A stretch of DNA of 53,279 nt from contig NZ_JALXBJ010000050.1 in the NCBI RefSeq assembly GCF_026991495.1, positions 1 to 53,279 of the forward strand. Reading direction: 5' to 3'. Source of the DNA: Thermococcus sp. Its GTDB lineage: Archaea; Methanobacteriota_B; Thermococci; Thermococcales; Thermococcaceae. This document shows positions 31,702 to 39,065 of this stretch, piece after piece. The stretch's first letter is position 1, and every line of letters begins with the position of its first letter. The notes under the pieces were generated by a model, which saw only the letters and a program-made list of their open reading frames with translations, did no database searches and was not told where the DNA came from. Position numbers and translations under genes: made by a program.

Positions 31702-32719
31702 CGGCCTTCACCTCCAGCTTCTTCGTTAAGGCGCGCATGGCAACGCGCCGCAGGTTAGAAACGAAAGCCTCATTCCAAGCCGACTCGTGCTCCTCTATCA
31801 CTGCCAGAACCGCCCTCCTCCTGTCGGCCGGGTCAACCCGTTCAAGGGCCTTCTCCAGCCGCCGGCTCACTTCAGTCTCAACGAACTCCTTGGCCTGCTT
31901 GCCCCTCCTCTGCTCAATGAGCCGGGCGTACTCAGCATACGCAATCTCGAGAACAGCAGAGAGGTACTGCTCAGCGGTCTTCCCGCTCTTGAGGGTCTGG
32001 ACCTGTGGGACAGTCTTAGCGACGGCCTCCCCAACGAGGAGACCCTTCGCGGCCTTGAGTGTGTCCTCACGGTAGAGTTCATAGTCAATCAGCAGAACCG
32101 GGCCATCACTCTTTTCAGGGCGCACGAGAACCCAACCCTTGAACTCTGGTGCAGTTCTCTTCGGGTAGAACCTCGTGGCATAGGTGTTCTTCTTGGTCGT
32201 CTTGACTTCAAAGGCAAGCTGCATCAGGCGCTTCATCTTCTTCTCGTCCCTCAGGTCGAGGACTTCCGCGCAGAGGTCAGCCCACGAGATGCCTTCCCTC
32301 GCGTGCTCGGCGAGAGCGCGGAGAAGCTTGCCCTCGTTGTAGGTATGAGCTGACCTCTCGCCCTTGAGCTCATAGTACTTCTGCTTCCAGGCTTCTGCTT
32401 CTTTCTCAGCCCTCTCGCGGGCCTGCCGCTCTTTTTCAAGGGTCTCAAGAAGAGAGGCTTTTTCCCGCTCCAACTGCTTAATGTAGTCCTCTTGATGCTT
32501 AACCTTGGCCTTTAGTTCCATCTTATCAGTTTTTCCTTCCGCGAGATCCACAAGCCAAGTAAGAAGCTCGGAGAATGGAACACCAAGCCTTTCTTTGAGA
32601 GCGTAGAGTCTATTGTATGTGGATTCTGGAGTAGGTGCCTGAAACTTCTTCAGGTCTTCGCCATATTTCCGTGGCCGTCCAGGGCCTGCTGTGCGTCGCT
32701 GGTACTTTCTCCTCGGCAT
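31694..32719 (-). CDS. AT-hook and coiled-coil protein, possible replication/partition factor
   Basis: 341 residues from the ATG at 32719 (GGTG 8 nt upstream). The N-terminus is basic with an AT-hook-like GPGRPRKYG (about residues 11-19). A long coiled coil follows (about residues 65-135; EREKASLLETLEKERQARER), then a mixed domain with KTTKKNTYATRFYPKR and a helical C-terminus. It is the longest gene in this half of the element and lies next to an RHH regulator and an origin-like region. A DNA-binding replication or partition role is plausible, but no motif proves it. Confidence 0.62.
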   Translation of the reverse strand: MPRRKYQRRTAGPGRPRKYGEDLKKFQAPTPESTYNRLYALKERLGVPFSELLTWLVDLAEGKTDKMELKAKVKHQEDYIKQLEREKASLLETLEKERQARERAEKEAEAWKQKYYELKGERSAHTYNEGKLLRALAEHAREGISWADLCAEVLDLRDEKKMKRLMQLAFEVKTTKKNTYATRFYPKRTAPEFKGWVLVRPEKSDGPVLLIDYELYREDTLKAAKGLLVGEAVAKTVPQVQTLKSGKTAEQYLSAVLEIAYAEYARLIEQRRGKQAKEFVETEVSRRLEKALERVDPADRRRAVLAVIEEHESAWNEAFVSNLRRVAMRALTKKLEVKADV

Positions 32720-32730
32720 TGATAACACCG

Positions 32731-32892
32731 TTAGGAACTGTTCATGTGATGAGCCTTCCAGAACTCCCAAAGCTCCCAAACGAACTCACCCCAAGGCTTT
32801 CGTCCCTTGGCCTGCTCCATTTCCTCGACTCTCTCAGGCGGAAGGAGGAATTCCACGCGCCGAACGGCATTATACTTCCGAGTTCTCGGCAT
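32731..32892 (-). CDS. Short ribbon-helix-helix regulator
   Basis: 53 residues from the ATG at 32892, preceded by GGTGGTGG. The strand VRRVEFLL and two helices (PPERVEEMEQAKG, WGEFVWELWEFWKAHH) fit the ribbon-helix-helix/CopG fold. An operator-like inverted repeat sits over its transcript start (32906-32945). It is probably a copy-number or transcription repressor for the operon that follows. Small size is normal for the family. Confidence 0.72.
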   Translation of the reverse strand: MPRTRKYNAVRRVEFLLPPERVEEMEQAKGRKPWGEFVWELWEFWKAHHMNSS

Positions 32893-32905
32893 CTTGGCCA
32901 CCACC

Positions 32906-32945
32906 TTATGTGCTATTTGCCTGATTATGTGCAAATTACACATAA
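32906..32945. promoter_or_regulatory. Operator-like repeats at the RHH promoter
   Basis: TTATGTG occurs at 32906 and 32925, and its complement CACATAA at 32939, giving a TTATGTG-N7-CACATAA inverted repeat plus an extra half-site. The array covers the predicted start of transcription, downstream of a minus-strand TATA-like CTTTTAAACTTT at 32960-32971. Confidence 0.6.
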
Positions 32946-33295
32946 ACCATACGGAAGGAAAGTTTAAAAGGTTTGTGTGGCTGGAAAAGTTCAGCGTTGG
33001 GCAAAACTGTTACCAAGTAATTTTTGGATACATAAATTAGGCCGAAATACTATATACAGTAATAATCTGAGGGTCTCAATTTTGCAACTTTTAAAAGTAA
33101 TTAAATGTACAAAGATGCAAAGCTCTAAAAACGCTGGATTTTGCCAGAAGAGTGTTACTTTTCTCAGTTAAATCAACTAAAATTTATGTATCCAAAAATT
33201 CAACCCTCAAAAAAGAAGCCTTCAGAGAGCAGAAAACATGCCTTATCTCTTTTCTTTTCTCTTCTTTTTCGGGAATTAATATATATATGTATATA
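32946..33295. other. AT-rich noncoding region with inverted repeat (candidate origin)
   Basis: About 350 bp with no convincing gene. A perfect 20-bp inverted repeat has arms at 33019-33038 and 33181-33200. The 142-bp segment between is AT-rich and contains TATATACAG and several TTTTGC or TTTTAAAAG runs. A polypyrimidine tract lies at about 33247-33270. AT-rich DNA with long inverted repeats, next to DNA-binding genes and at a junction between operons, is typical of plasmid replication origins. No helicase or primase motif is adjacent to prove it. Confidence 0.5.
33019..33200. repeat. 20-bp perfect inverted repeat, 142-bp spacer
   Basis: Arm 1 at 33019-33038 and arm 2 at 33181-33200 are exact reverse complements, built around GGATACAT/ATGTATCC. 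Confidence 0.85.
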
Positions 33296-33299
33296 TTAA
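33276..33299. repeat. AT palindrome TTAATATATA-TATG-TATATATTAA
   Basis: A 24-bp near-palindrome of A and T that overlaps the stop of the AbrB-like gene. It may melt easily or act in termination or origin opening. Confidence 0.6.
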
Positions 33300-33670
33300 A
33301 CGTCCAAAAAAAGATATTTGAATCTTGCAGACGATGTGAGTTTCTCCAGTTCTTTTGGATCTGTGGTTGATGGATAATAGTCGAGGATAACCACTTCTAT
33401 ACTCTCATTAGTCCCGAGAGTTAAATCTCTGCGAATTCTCTGTGGAATAACAATGTATCCTCTGATTCCAACTCTAACAACCACAAAAGCTTGACCATAA
33501 ACGTAAATCACTCCCTCTTCTTTGTTAGTTTGTATCTTTCTTATTATGATTTTTAAGTAGTCATCTGGCTCCAGCCTTAATACGTCCTTGATCTGTTTAG
33601 GAATACTAACCCTGCCGTCTTTATTCACCTTTGCTTGGAATTTTGCTAGTGGTTCTTTGGTTTCTTTCAT
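33296..33670 (-). CDS. Tandem AbrB/MazE-like DNA-binding protein
   Basis: 124 residues with two swapped-hairpin AbrB domains: first FQAKVNKDGRVSIPKQIKDVLRL, second VVVRVGIRGYIVIPQRIRRDL. Each shows the G(R/Y)(V/I)xIPxxIR pattern. Two copies in one chain would mimic the usual dimer. Such proteins are transcription regulators or antitoxins. Its start lies only 4 nt after the unknown 420-residue gene, so it ends the 36.8-33.3 kb operon and may autoregulate it. Confidence 0.82.
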   Translation of the reverse strand: MKETKEPLAKFQAKVNKDGRVSIPKQIKDVLRLEPDDYLKIIIRKIQTNKEEGVIYVYGQAFVVVRVGIRGYIVIPQRIRRDLTLGTNESIEVVILDYYPSTTDPKELEKLTSSARFKYLFLDV

Positions 33671-33674
33671 TGGC

Positions 33675-34937
33675 TCACCTCTCTTTCTTGGGTAGGAATG
33701 AGAGAAGGTTGACTTTTGGGGGCTCTGGAGGTTTGGCGAATTTTGGTCTAACTCTTCTTTTGGTTGGAGAGAATAGGGCTTTTAGTAGGTCTCCTTCTCT
33801 GTATTCTTTGAGCATCCGTTTTTGCTCTGCGTATGGTTGAATTTCTTGGTTCTCTAGAAAGTACTCAGTTTGGTTTATGAGCTCTGCATTGATCCTTAGT
33901 GTATTGAGCATGATGTTGTACTCTTTTATTAATAGGATTTCCCTGAGTTTCGGATCTTTTATTAGCTTTGGATGGATGTAGTAGTAAGTATCAAGGTCAA
34001 AGAGTCTTGCTTTGTATTCTAAGAGTTCTCCTGGCTTTGTTGGTTTTGGGGATTTATCATCGGGTACTCCTTTTCCTTTGTTACCTCCAACGAGGTTAGC
34101 ACCTGTTAGGGTAGTCACAGGGTCGGTTCCAGGAGTTAAAGGCAGTTGGGGGCTTGATTGGAATTCTCTGTTGAGGTTAGTGGCATAAATAACAATATCC
34201 TCTAGCCGTTCTTTTTCTCTGAATACTTCGAGGAACTGGCGGATTTTACCAATGTTTTGGGGTGAGGGTATGCCACTTTCAAAGTCTATCCAGATGTTAA
34301 AATATTCTTTTTTAATGTAATGCTCTGCTAGTTTTACAAGATCTCTCATTCCGAATTTAAGAGAGATAGGTACGAATATTGGCTTGTTGTTCCTGCTATT
34401 GAGTTTTTCAACACTCCAATCTACGTATTTGATATAATCTTCTAAATTAGCAATCCGCATGGATTTGTATTTTGGTTTTCCAGTTTCATCTTCTCCCACG
34501 CGAATGCTCTTCTTGACTTTCATGTTGGGAACTAAGAGAGCTATCGATGAGTATGCGTAGTAGTATGAAAGAAACCCTGAAAGTTCTTCTAAATCCTTTA
34601 AAATTTGAGGTCTAATTGGGTTGAAGCTCAATGTATATGTTAGGATTAAAGGAGATGCCCATCTTTTATATTTGAGAATGCGAGTTATTTTTCCATTCTC
34701 GTCTTCATCAAGTAAGGCGTTAACTGTGCTTTCTTGGAGTGTTGACGAGATTTCGTAAAAGAGAGTGTACTCTTCAAGAGCTCTTCTTTGTTCTTCAACT
34801 GTTTTCTGTGTTATACTGTTCACATTTAGGACTTTGATTGGTCTATCTATTGAGACACCGCCCAATTTGAATCGTTTAATGTTGAACTCAGAATTTTTGT
34901 CAAGGATGGCTTCTTTGATATTGAGAGCGGTTGTCAT
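33675..34937 (-). CDS. Unknown 420-residue protein of the toxin-antitoxin island
   Basis: The ATG at 34937 has GGGTG upstream and overlaps the PIN-gene stop by 4 nt. The central part reads like an alpha/beta barrel: IFVPISLKFGMRDLVKLAEH, FNIWIDFESGIPSP and LEDIVIYATNLNREF, each strand followed by a helix, with a conserved-looking Asp-Phe-Glu. A Gly/Pro/Thr-rich linker (about residues 275-310) precedes a helical C-terminal domain (LIKDPKLREILLIKEYNIML) and a basic, proline-rich tail. No family is recognised. Linkage to PIN and Panacea-like genes suggests a defence or toxin-neutralising role. Confidence 0.7.
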   Translation of the reverse strand: MTTALNIKEAILDKNSEFNIKRFKLGGVSIDRPIKVLNVNSITQKTVEEQRRALEEYTLFYEISSTLQESTVNALLDEDENGKITRILKYKRWASPLILTYTLSFNPIRPQILKDLEELSGFLSYYYAYSSIALLVPNMKVKKSIRVGEDETGKPKYKSMRIANLEDYIKYVDWSVEKLNSRNNKPIFVPISLKFGMRDLVKLAEHYIKKEYFNIWIDFESGIPSPQNIGKIRQFLEVFREKERLEDIVIYATNLNREFQSSPQLPLTPGTDPVTTLTGANLVGGNKGKGVPDDKSPKPTKPGELLEYKARLFDLDTYYYIHPKLIKDPKLREILLIKEYNIMLNTLRINAELINQTEYFLENQEIQPYAEQKRMLKEYREGDLLKALFSPTKRRVRPKFAKPPEPPKVNLLSFLPKKER

Positions 34938-35482
34938 TGGTTGCACCCCCCAATCTCGTTGAGAGCCTTATCCACTATGAGTGAGTGAACTCTAAATTTA
35001 GAATTGTTAATTCTTTCTAAAATATTTACTGCTTCATCCTTGGTGTAGATATGGTATTCACAATAACAGCGGGCAATGAATCCAACTGTTCCGGTCATTT
35101 TTGATTTTATTCCTGATAACTTTTTTTCAATGATTCTCCGGGGACCGTCTTCGTCCAATATTAGGATAAAATCCCTTCCTTTTAGATGATATACAATAGC
35201 GATACCAATAACCTCGTGTTCTCCCTTTTCAATCTCGTTAATTCCTAAAAATGGCCTCACAATTTCCCCATAATTGAATGATAGGGGCTTTTCTCTGACT
35301 TTTGAGAGATCATCTTCAATAAAACGATAGTTTGGAGAATTCTCTATCTCTTTTTCTACCACAGGCCCAATAACAAATTTGAATTTCCTGCTGTTAATTA
35401 TCTTTCTGAGGCCTTCTGGATGGTTTATGTCATCTAAAAAACAAATATAAAATGTTGAATCGCTTATAATCTCTTTTGTCAT
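34934..35482 (-). CDS. PIN-domain-like ribonuclease/toxin
   Basis: 182 residues. The sequence has the PIN-domain layout: D8 in IISDSTFYICFLDD, then E43/E45 in GPVVEKEIEN, E88/E90 in GEHEVIGIAIVYHLKG, and D110/D112 in FILILDEDGPRRIIE. These are the clustered acidic residues that bind Mg in PIN nucleases such as VapC. It is longer than VapC (about 130) by a C-terminal helical part. It overlaps both neighbours by 4 nt. Most likely it is an RNA-cleaving toxin or defence effector. Confidence 0.75.
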   Translation of the reverse strand: MTKEIISDSTFYICFLDDINHPEGLRKIINSRKFKFVIGPVVEKEIENSPNYRFIEDDLSKVREKPLSFNYGEIVRPFLGINEIEKGEHEVIGIAIVYHLKGRDFILILDEDGPRRIIEKKLSGIKSKMTGTVGFIARCYCEYHIYTKDEAVNILERINNSKFRVHSLIVDKALNEIGGCNQ

Positions 35483-36072
35483 AGTGTTGCCTCCAAGAGT
35501 TCCTGATATTTGCTTTTACTAATAATGCCTTTTTTATACAATTCATATGCAAGATGCCTCCTACGGGCAGGAGCCATTAAGGAATTGTAGATTGAGGAGT
35601 ACTTAGTCCAGTCTCTGAAGGTTGAGTATATTAATAGGAGTAGCTCTTCAACGTTTAATTGATCGTACATAAACCTGATAGCTTTTGCTATTGCGAGGAA
35701 TTCCTTAAAAGATTCCTCATGAGAGTATTCTTTGAGAAGCTTCCTAAAAGCGGCTTTACCTTTTGGTGTTAGGGATATTTCCACAATCATCCTATTCACT
35801 AATGGAAGATCCCTAATGTAAAATTCGAATGCCTCTGGATAATATACCGGGTTTTTTAGAGCTTCATTTAAGTCGGGTGAGTATGGGCCATACTTATGCT
35901 TCTCAAACTTGATAATCTTTGAAAGGTCTGGAGCCACATTGCGAAGAATAAAGAACTCTTTATGGAGATGCAAATTGGTGGGAACGGGATTATCAACTAC
36001 TCCAATGAGAAGAATCATGTACTGCTCTACCAACAACTCCCTCTCCTCGGGGGTGAGATCACTCCACGCCAT
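35479..36072 (-). CDS. Panacea/SocA-like helical protein, probable partner of PIN gene
   Basis: 197 residues from the ATG at 36072. The N-terminal half resembles Panacea (DUF4065)/SocA-like and YwgA-like proteins: THLHKEFF-like NLHLHKEFFILRNV, then KFEKHKYGPYSPDLNEAL with the diagnostic YGPYS, then ISLTPKGKAAFRKLL. The C-terminal half is helical (IYSTFRDWTKYSSIYNSLM). Panacea domains act as antitoxins for many toxins. Overlap with the PIN gene by 4 nt suggests the PIN protein is its toxin. Remote similarity; moderate certainty. Confidence 0.65.
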   Translation of the reverse strand: MAWSDLTPEERELLVEQYMILLIGVVDNPVPTNLHLHKEFFILRNVAPDLSKIIKFEKHKYGPYSPDLNEALKNPVYYPEAFEFYIRDLPLVNRMIVEISLTPKGKAAFRKLLKEYSHEESFKEFLAIAKAIRFMYDQLNVEELLLLIYSTFRDWTKYSSIYNSLMAPARRRHLAYELYKKGIISKSKYQELLEATL

Positions 36073-36118
36073 TAACATACCCCCAATGTTCGATAATTTT
36101 AGCTTCTTGGTCGGTCAT
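36059..36118 (-). CDS. Possible 19-residue leader peptide
   Basis: An ATG at 36118 with a strong GAGGTGA site starts a 19-codon frame (MTDQEAKIIEHWGYVNGVE) that ends 14 nt inside the Panacea-like gene. It could couple translation of that gene, whose own ribosome site (GGGGGTATG) is weaker. It may equally be a frameshifted N-terminus of that gene. Confidence 0.35.
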   Translation of the reverse strand: MTDQEAKIIEHWGYVNGVE

Positions 36119-36128
36119 TGGCTCACCT

Positions 36129-36410
36129 CTATATGATGTCTTTTTGTTGGAGGAGGGTGATGTAGGCCTGGTATGTGAGAGGGCAGTTAATGAGGTCTTC
36201 AAACTTTTGGGGATCCTCGAGGTGGAGTTGTTTTTGTATTCTCCTCACTAAGTCGTCTCCGAGTTCTTTTTTGTCTTTGCCTCTGCTGAATACTGTCATT
36301 ACTCGGGTTTTCTTGCCGTTCACGTAGAGGATGTATTTGGTGTGTTTTCCACCTTCTTTTTTCTGGAATCCTTTTTTGGTGAGGGCTTTTTGGATGTCTT
36401 TGGCTTTCAT
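36129..36410 (-). CDS. hicA: HicA-like mRNA interferase toxin
   Basis: 93 residues. The HicA/YcfA fold (a small dsRBD-like domain) is indicated by VKDIQKAL-type helix KAKDIQKALTKKGFQKKEG, then GGKHTKYILY with the catalytic His (H23), RVMTVFSRGKDKKEL and a C-terminal DDLVRRIQKQLHL helix. HicA cleaves mRNA. The C-terminal tail of about 35 residues is an extension. Its ATG overlaps the HicB stop by 4 nt, antitoxin first, a common hicBA order. Confidence 0.76.
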   Translation of the reverse strand: MKAKDIQKALTKKGFQKKEGGKHTKYILYVNGKKTRVMTVFSRGKDKKELGDDLVRRIQKQLHLEDPQKFEDLINCPLTYQAYITLLQQKDII

Positions 36411-36793
36411 GGGTTCACCTCCACGTGTTGGAGGAGAGCTTCTCGCAATTCTTTGGCTTTGTCATCGAGGAGGTCTTCATCCTCTAACAGGTACTCTTCG
36501 ATTAGGGCTTCGAAGACTTCTTCGGCGTCTTTTAGTGCTTCGTCAAGGGTTCGCCCGCACCCGTAGAGTTCTAGGTCTGGATTTTCGATGCACCATGTGT
36601 TGGTTTTGTGGTTGTACTCGATTTTGAGGGTGATTGGTTTTTTTAGTTTGTAACCGGCGAGCTCTCCGGAGAGTTCTATGGTTTTGAGGTTTGGGAGGAT
36701 TTTTTTGAGGGTGTTGAGCTCGTGTTTGAGTTCTTCGAGTTCTTTTTCTAGTCTCTCGATGCGGTGAATGATGATTTGGACGCTCTCGCTCAT
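36407..36793 (-). CDS. hicB: HicB-like antitoxin with N-terminal coiled coil
   Basis: 128 residues. The C-terminal two-thirds match the partial RNase H fold of HicB: LKIEYNHKTNTWCIENPDLELYG-type strand pair, then GCGRTLDEALKDAEEVFEALIEEYL. The N-terminal 35 residues form a coiled coil (IERLEKELEELKHELN) instead of the usual DNA-binding domain, which is absent. It should neutralise HicA. First gene of the operon, with a TATA-like box at 36842-36851 and GAGGTGA before its ATG. Confidence 0.74.
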   Translation of the reverse strand: MSESVQIIIHRIERLEKELEELKHELNTLKKILPNLKTIELSGELAGYKLKKPITLKIEYNHKTNTWCIENPDLELYGCGRTLDEALKDAEEVFEALIEEYLLEDEDLLDDKAKELREALLQHVEVNP

Positions 36794-36841
36794 GTGCTCA
36801 CCTCTGGATTAGTGTTTCATGTTTGTCAATACTGTGCTCTT

Positions 36842-36923
36842 CCTTAAAAGGTTTGAGAAGTTTTCCCGTGTGTGGGGTTTTTACCCGGGTGTGGTGGAAA
36901 CTTTTGGCGAAGGCTTTTTATAG
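36842..36923. promoter_or_regulatory. Divergent promoters: hicBA operon and membrane gene
   Basis: CCTTTTAAGG (36842-36851) serves the minus-strand hicB operon, about 49-58 nt before its ATG. GCTTTTTATAG (36913-36923) serves the plus-strand gene at 36979, about 56-66 nt before its ATG. Confidence 0.5.
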
Positions 36924-36978
36924 TCCGGCGTAATACTTGTTCAGCATTGGCTAAAAACGAGCGGAGGAGGGCCCTGAA

Positions 36979-37821
36979 ATGAGTGAGGATATTCCCTCCA
37001 TAAATGAGGTAGTCAAGTCAGGGTCTGTTGACAGGGTTCCTAAGATTTATCCAGAGGGAGTTCGTTTTTCTAAGAAGTGGAGGCTCTTTAAGACGGCGTG
37101 GGCCGGTGTTGTCCTTATTGTCATATCATTCTTCGTGATTGGATACGCAGCAGCGATGAGTCCTAAGTACTATTGGAAGCCAGTGGATCACTGGTCCAAG
37201 TCCTGGACGATAGGCCCTGGAGAGGTGTGGCATAATAGCTGGACGGTTAGAGAGCCTGTGGAAAACGAGCTTTTTGAAATTAACATCTCTGTGGTGGGAG
37301 GTAGCAATGACCTTAGGGTTTATGTGGATACCCCTAAAGGCCGGGTAGATTATGGGAAGCTTATCTCGCCGATCCATTTGAGGCTTAATCTCTCAAGGTA
37401 TGGCCCTGGTGTGTATAAGATTTATTATGATAATAGCTTCAGCGTAATAACTTCGAAGAGGGTTAGCGTGGTCCAAACTGTGTATGTTCTTAAGGAGGAC
37501 ACCAGCGATAAGGATGGCGTATATTTCATAGCTATATTTTTCCTGATAATACCCGGCTTGATTTTGGTGGCGGCGGGGACTCGTAAGGTGGCAACGTTGG
37601 TCGTTGAGGATGACATAGTTGAAGCAAAATTGGTCGCATGGAACAAATTGGAATTGAAAGTAAATGGGTATAAACTGGATGAGCGCTTGGATCATGAGGT
37701 TAAGTTTAAAGCCGGACAGAATGAGAATCGCGTTGTGAATATTAAGCCAGTTAGAGTCGGTTGGAATGCACGAGGGTGGATATTTTTTGTTGATGGCCAG
37801 GAGGTCGGCCGGTTGCCGTGA
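36979..37821 (+). CDS. Two-helix membrane protein, lone forward gene of the element
   Basis: 280 residues. A cytosolic N-terminus is followed by membrane helix 1 (WAGVVLIVISFFVIGYAAAM, about residues 41-60), an exported beta-sandwich-like region with Trp-rich start (YYWKPVDHWSKSWTIGPGEVW), membrane helix 2 (FIAIFFLIIPGLILVAAG, about residues 182-199) and a cytosolic beta-rich C-terminus (KLELKVNGYKLDERLDHEV) that looks like a small repeat-type domain. It is the only convincing plus-strand gene in the element and has its own promoter, like a cargo (moron-like) gene. No family recognised. Confidence 0.75.
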   Translation: MSEDIPSINEVVKSGSVDRVPKIYPEGVRFSKKWRLFKTAWAGVVLIVISFFVIGYAAAMSPKYYWKPVDHWSKSWTIGPGEVWHNSWTVREPVENELFEINISVVGGSNDLRVYVDTPKGRVDYGKLISPIHLRLNLSRYGPGVYKIYYDNSFSVITSKRVSVVQTVYVLKEDTSDKDGVYFIAIFFLIIPGLILVAAGTRKVATLVVEDDIVEAKLVAWNKLELKVNGYKLDERLDHEVKFKAGQNENRVVNIKPVRVGWNARGWIFFVDGQEVGRLP

Positions 37822-37827
37822 GAAATC

Positions 37828-37835
37828 TTTATATA
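37828..37835 (+). promoter_or_regulatory. TATA box of a candidate structured RNA
   Basis: TTTATATA lies just after the stop of the membrane gene, about 25 nt before a GTGATGA element at 37853, so a separate transcript begins there. Confidence 0.55.
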
Positions 37836-37852
37836 TTTTGTTGGTGTATCCT

Positions 37853-38030
37853 GTGATGAGCCCGCCTGGCATGAAGTCCCGTTGGGGACGGAGTGAGCGG
37901 GCCCTTCGAGTGGTGGCCCTGGCAGATCCTCATGAAGCCGGGGATGCACCGTGAGAGGGGCTTTGGCGTCCCGAGAGGGTGCGGGCGATGAGCGACCGTG
38001 CCCGATGAAGATGAAAAGGGACGAAGACGA
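37853..38030 (+). ncRNA. Candidate structured noncoding RNA
   Basis: A GC-rich stretch with no ORF between the plus-strand membrane gene and a convergent gene. It starts with a C-box-like GTGATGA and forms clear stems: 37860-37902 (GCCCGC with GCGGGC, enclosing GTCCC-GTTG-GGGAC) and smaller pairings further on (GGTG/CACC, GGGC/GCCC near 37984-38014). ATGA and GATGA elements recur, as in K-turns. A T-run at 38036-38041 may end it. A D box (CTGA) or ACA was not found, so it is not a typical C/D or H/ACA RNA. Confidence 0.5.
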
Positions 38031-38306
38031 TCACTCTTTTTTCTCGACCTCGATTCCGTTGATCTTCATCATCCTCTTTATCTCCCTCCAGAGGGCCTTG
38101 AGGAGTATCACGTCCGTCTCAGTGGCCGCGTTCTCGTAGAGCATCTTCATGTAAAACCTCATGTTGTTGTAGATCTCCGTGTTGATTACCCGCTTGAGAT
38201 CCTCCTCGTGCTGATCCTCACTGTCCTTCGGATTGTTCTTGACCCTTCCGTCGGGCATGTCAACGGTGAACGGGCCCGTCGGTTCCTCAACAACCTCCAT
38301 GCCCAT
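38031..38306 (-). CDS. Small charged protein of the ATPase operon
   Basis: 91 residues from an ATG overlapping the preceding stop (TGATG). A strand-rich N-terminus (MEVVEEPTGPFTVDMPDGRV) is followed by an amphipathic helix (LLKALWREIKRMMKINGI). No motif. As the last gene of the 40.5-38.0 kb operon, it probably works with the ATPase. Confidence 0.6.
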   Translation of the reverse strand: MGMEVVEEPTGPFTVDMPDGRVKNNPKDSEDQHEEDLKRVINTEIYNNMRFYMKMLYENAATETDVILLKALWREIKRMMKINGIEVEKKE

Positions 38307-39055
38307 CACTCCTCGAACTCGCTCTCAAAGTCCGACTTCTTCAACAGGCCCCACGTTAAGCCGCTCGCGTCGTCAATGCTCATGATCTTCCTCTTCCCGC
38401 TCCTGTCGTAAATGTCGGCCTTGGTCTTGTTGTAGAGCTTTGCATTGGGGTTGATCTTCAGAGCCAGGTCGGTTGCTTTTGCCACCTGCCTGGCGAGGTT
38501 CATGTACGCGGCCCTCCAGGCGTCGCGTGAAGCCTTCATCTCCTTCCAGAGCTCGACCCTTAGAACGTCCCTCTCAAGCGGTAGGGCGATTTCTTCCCCA
38601 ATGTGATTCACTTCGAAGGCACTGGCATGGATGAGTATCATCTCCTGCCCGAACCAGACCTGGCTCTCGTGGACTCTGATGAGCTTCTGCGGCGGTCTCT
38701 TACCGAATATCCTTCCGAGGGAGTACCAGATGCTGTCGAGCCAGTCGGGCGGGCGGACCTGATAGAGTATGACGTACTCGTCGAGGTCCTTGCGCATAGC
38801 TATAGGATAGCCTTTGGGCCTCGGCTCTTTGCCGTCAAACCAGACGATAATCTTCTGCTCGAGGTTGTAGATTTGGGCGAGCTGTTCATTTAGCCTTCTC
38901 TGCTCTTCAAGCCTCTGGATGACGGCCTTTCGGACTTCTTCCCGGACGCTTTTATTTTCATCCTCTTCGATGGGGGCCACTTCAACCTGGTCGAGAGCTC
39001 CAATCTGGACGTTCACCTTCTGCTTTTTCTTCCTAAACCTCTCAAACAACCCCAT
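38306..39055 (-). CDS. Conserved element protein, probable ATPase partner
   Basis: 249 residues from the ATG at 39055, with GGTGGTG upstream; the longer frame is rejected. A basic N-terminus (MGLFERFRKKKQKV), a helical charged region (about residues 35-70), a mixed core with PRPKGYPIAMRKDLDEYVIL and RPPDWLDSIWYSL, and a basic C-terminus rich in Asn/Lys. No recognised family. It lies directly after the ATPase gene and would be expected to contact it. Confidence 0.7.
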   Translation of the reverse strand: MGLFERFRKKKQKVNVQIGALDQVEVAPIEEDENKSVREEVRKAVIQRLEEQRRLNEQLAQIYNLEQKIIVWFDGKEPRPKGYPIAMRKDLDEYVILYQVRPPDWLDSIWYSLGRIFGKRPPQKLIRVHESQVWFGQEMILIHASAFEVNHIGEEIALPLERDVLRVELWKEMKASRDAWRAAYMNLARQVAKATDLALKINPNAKLYNKTKADIYDRSGKRKIMSIDDASGLTWGLLKKSDFESEFEE

Positions 39056-39065
39056 TTTCACCACC

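Noticed and set aside
37853..38030. C/D or H/ACA RNA class for the structured segment
   Set aside because: A GTGATGA C-box-like element exists, but no CTGA D box and no ACA after a stem was found. Kept only as an unclassified structured RNA.
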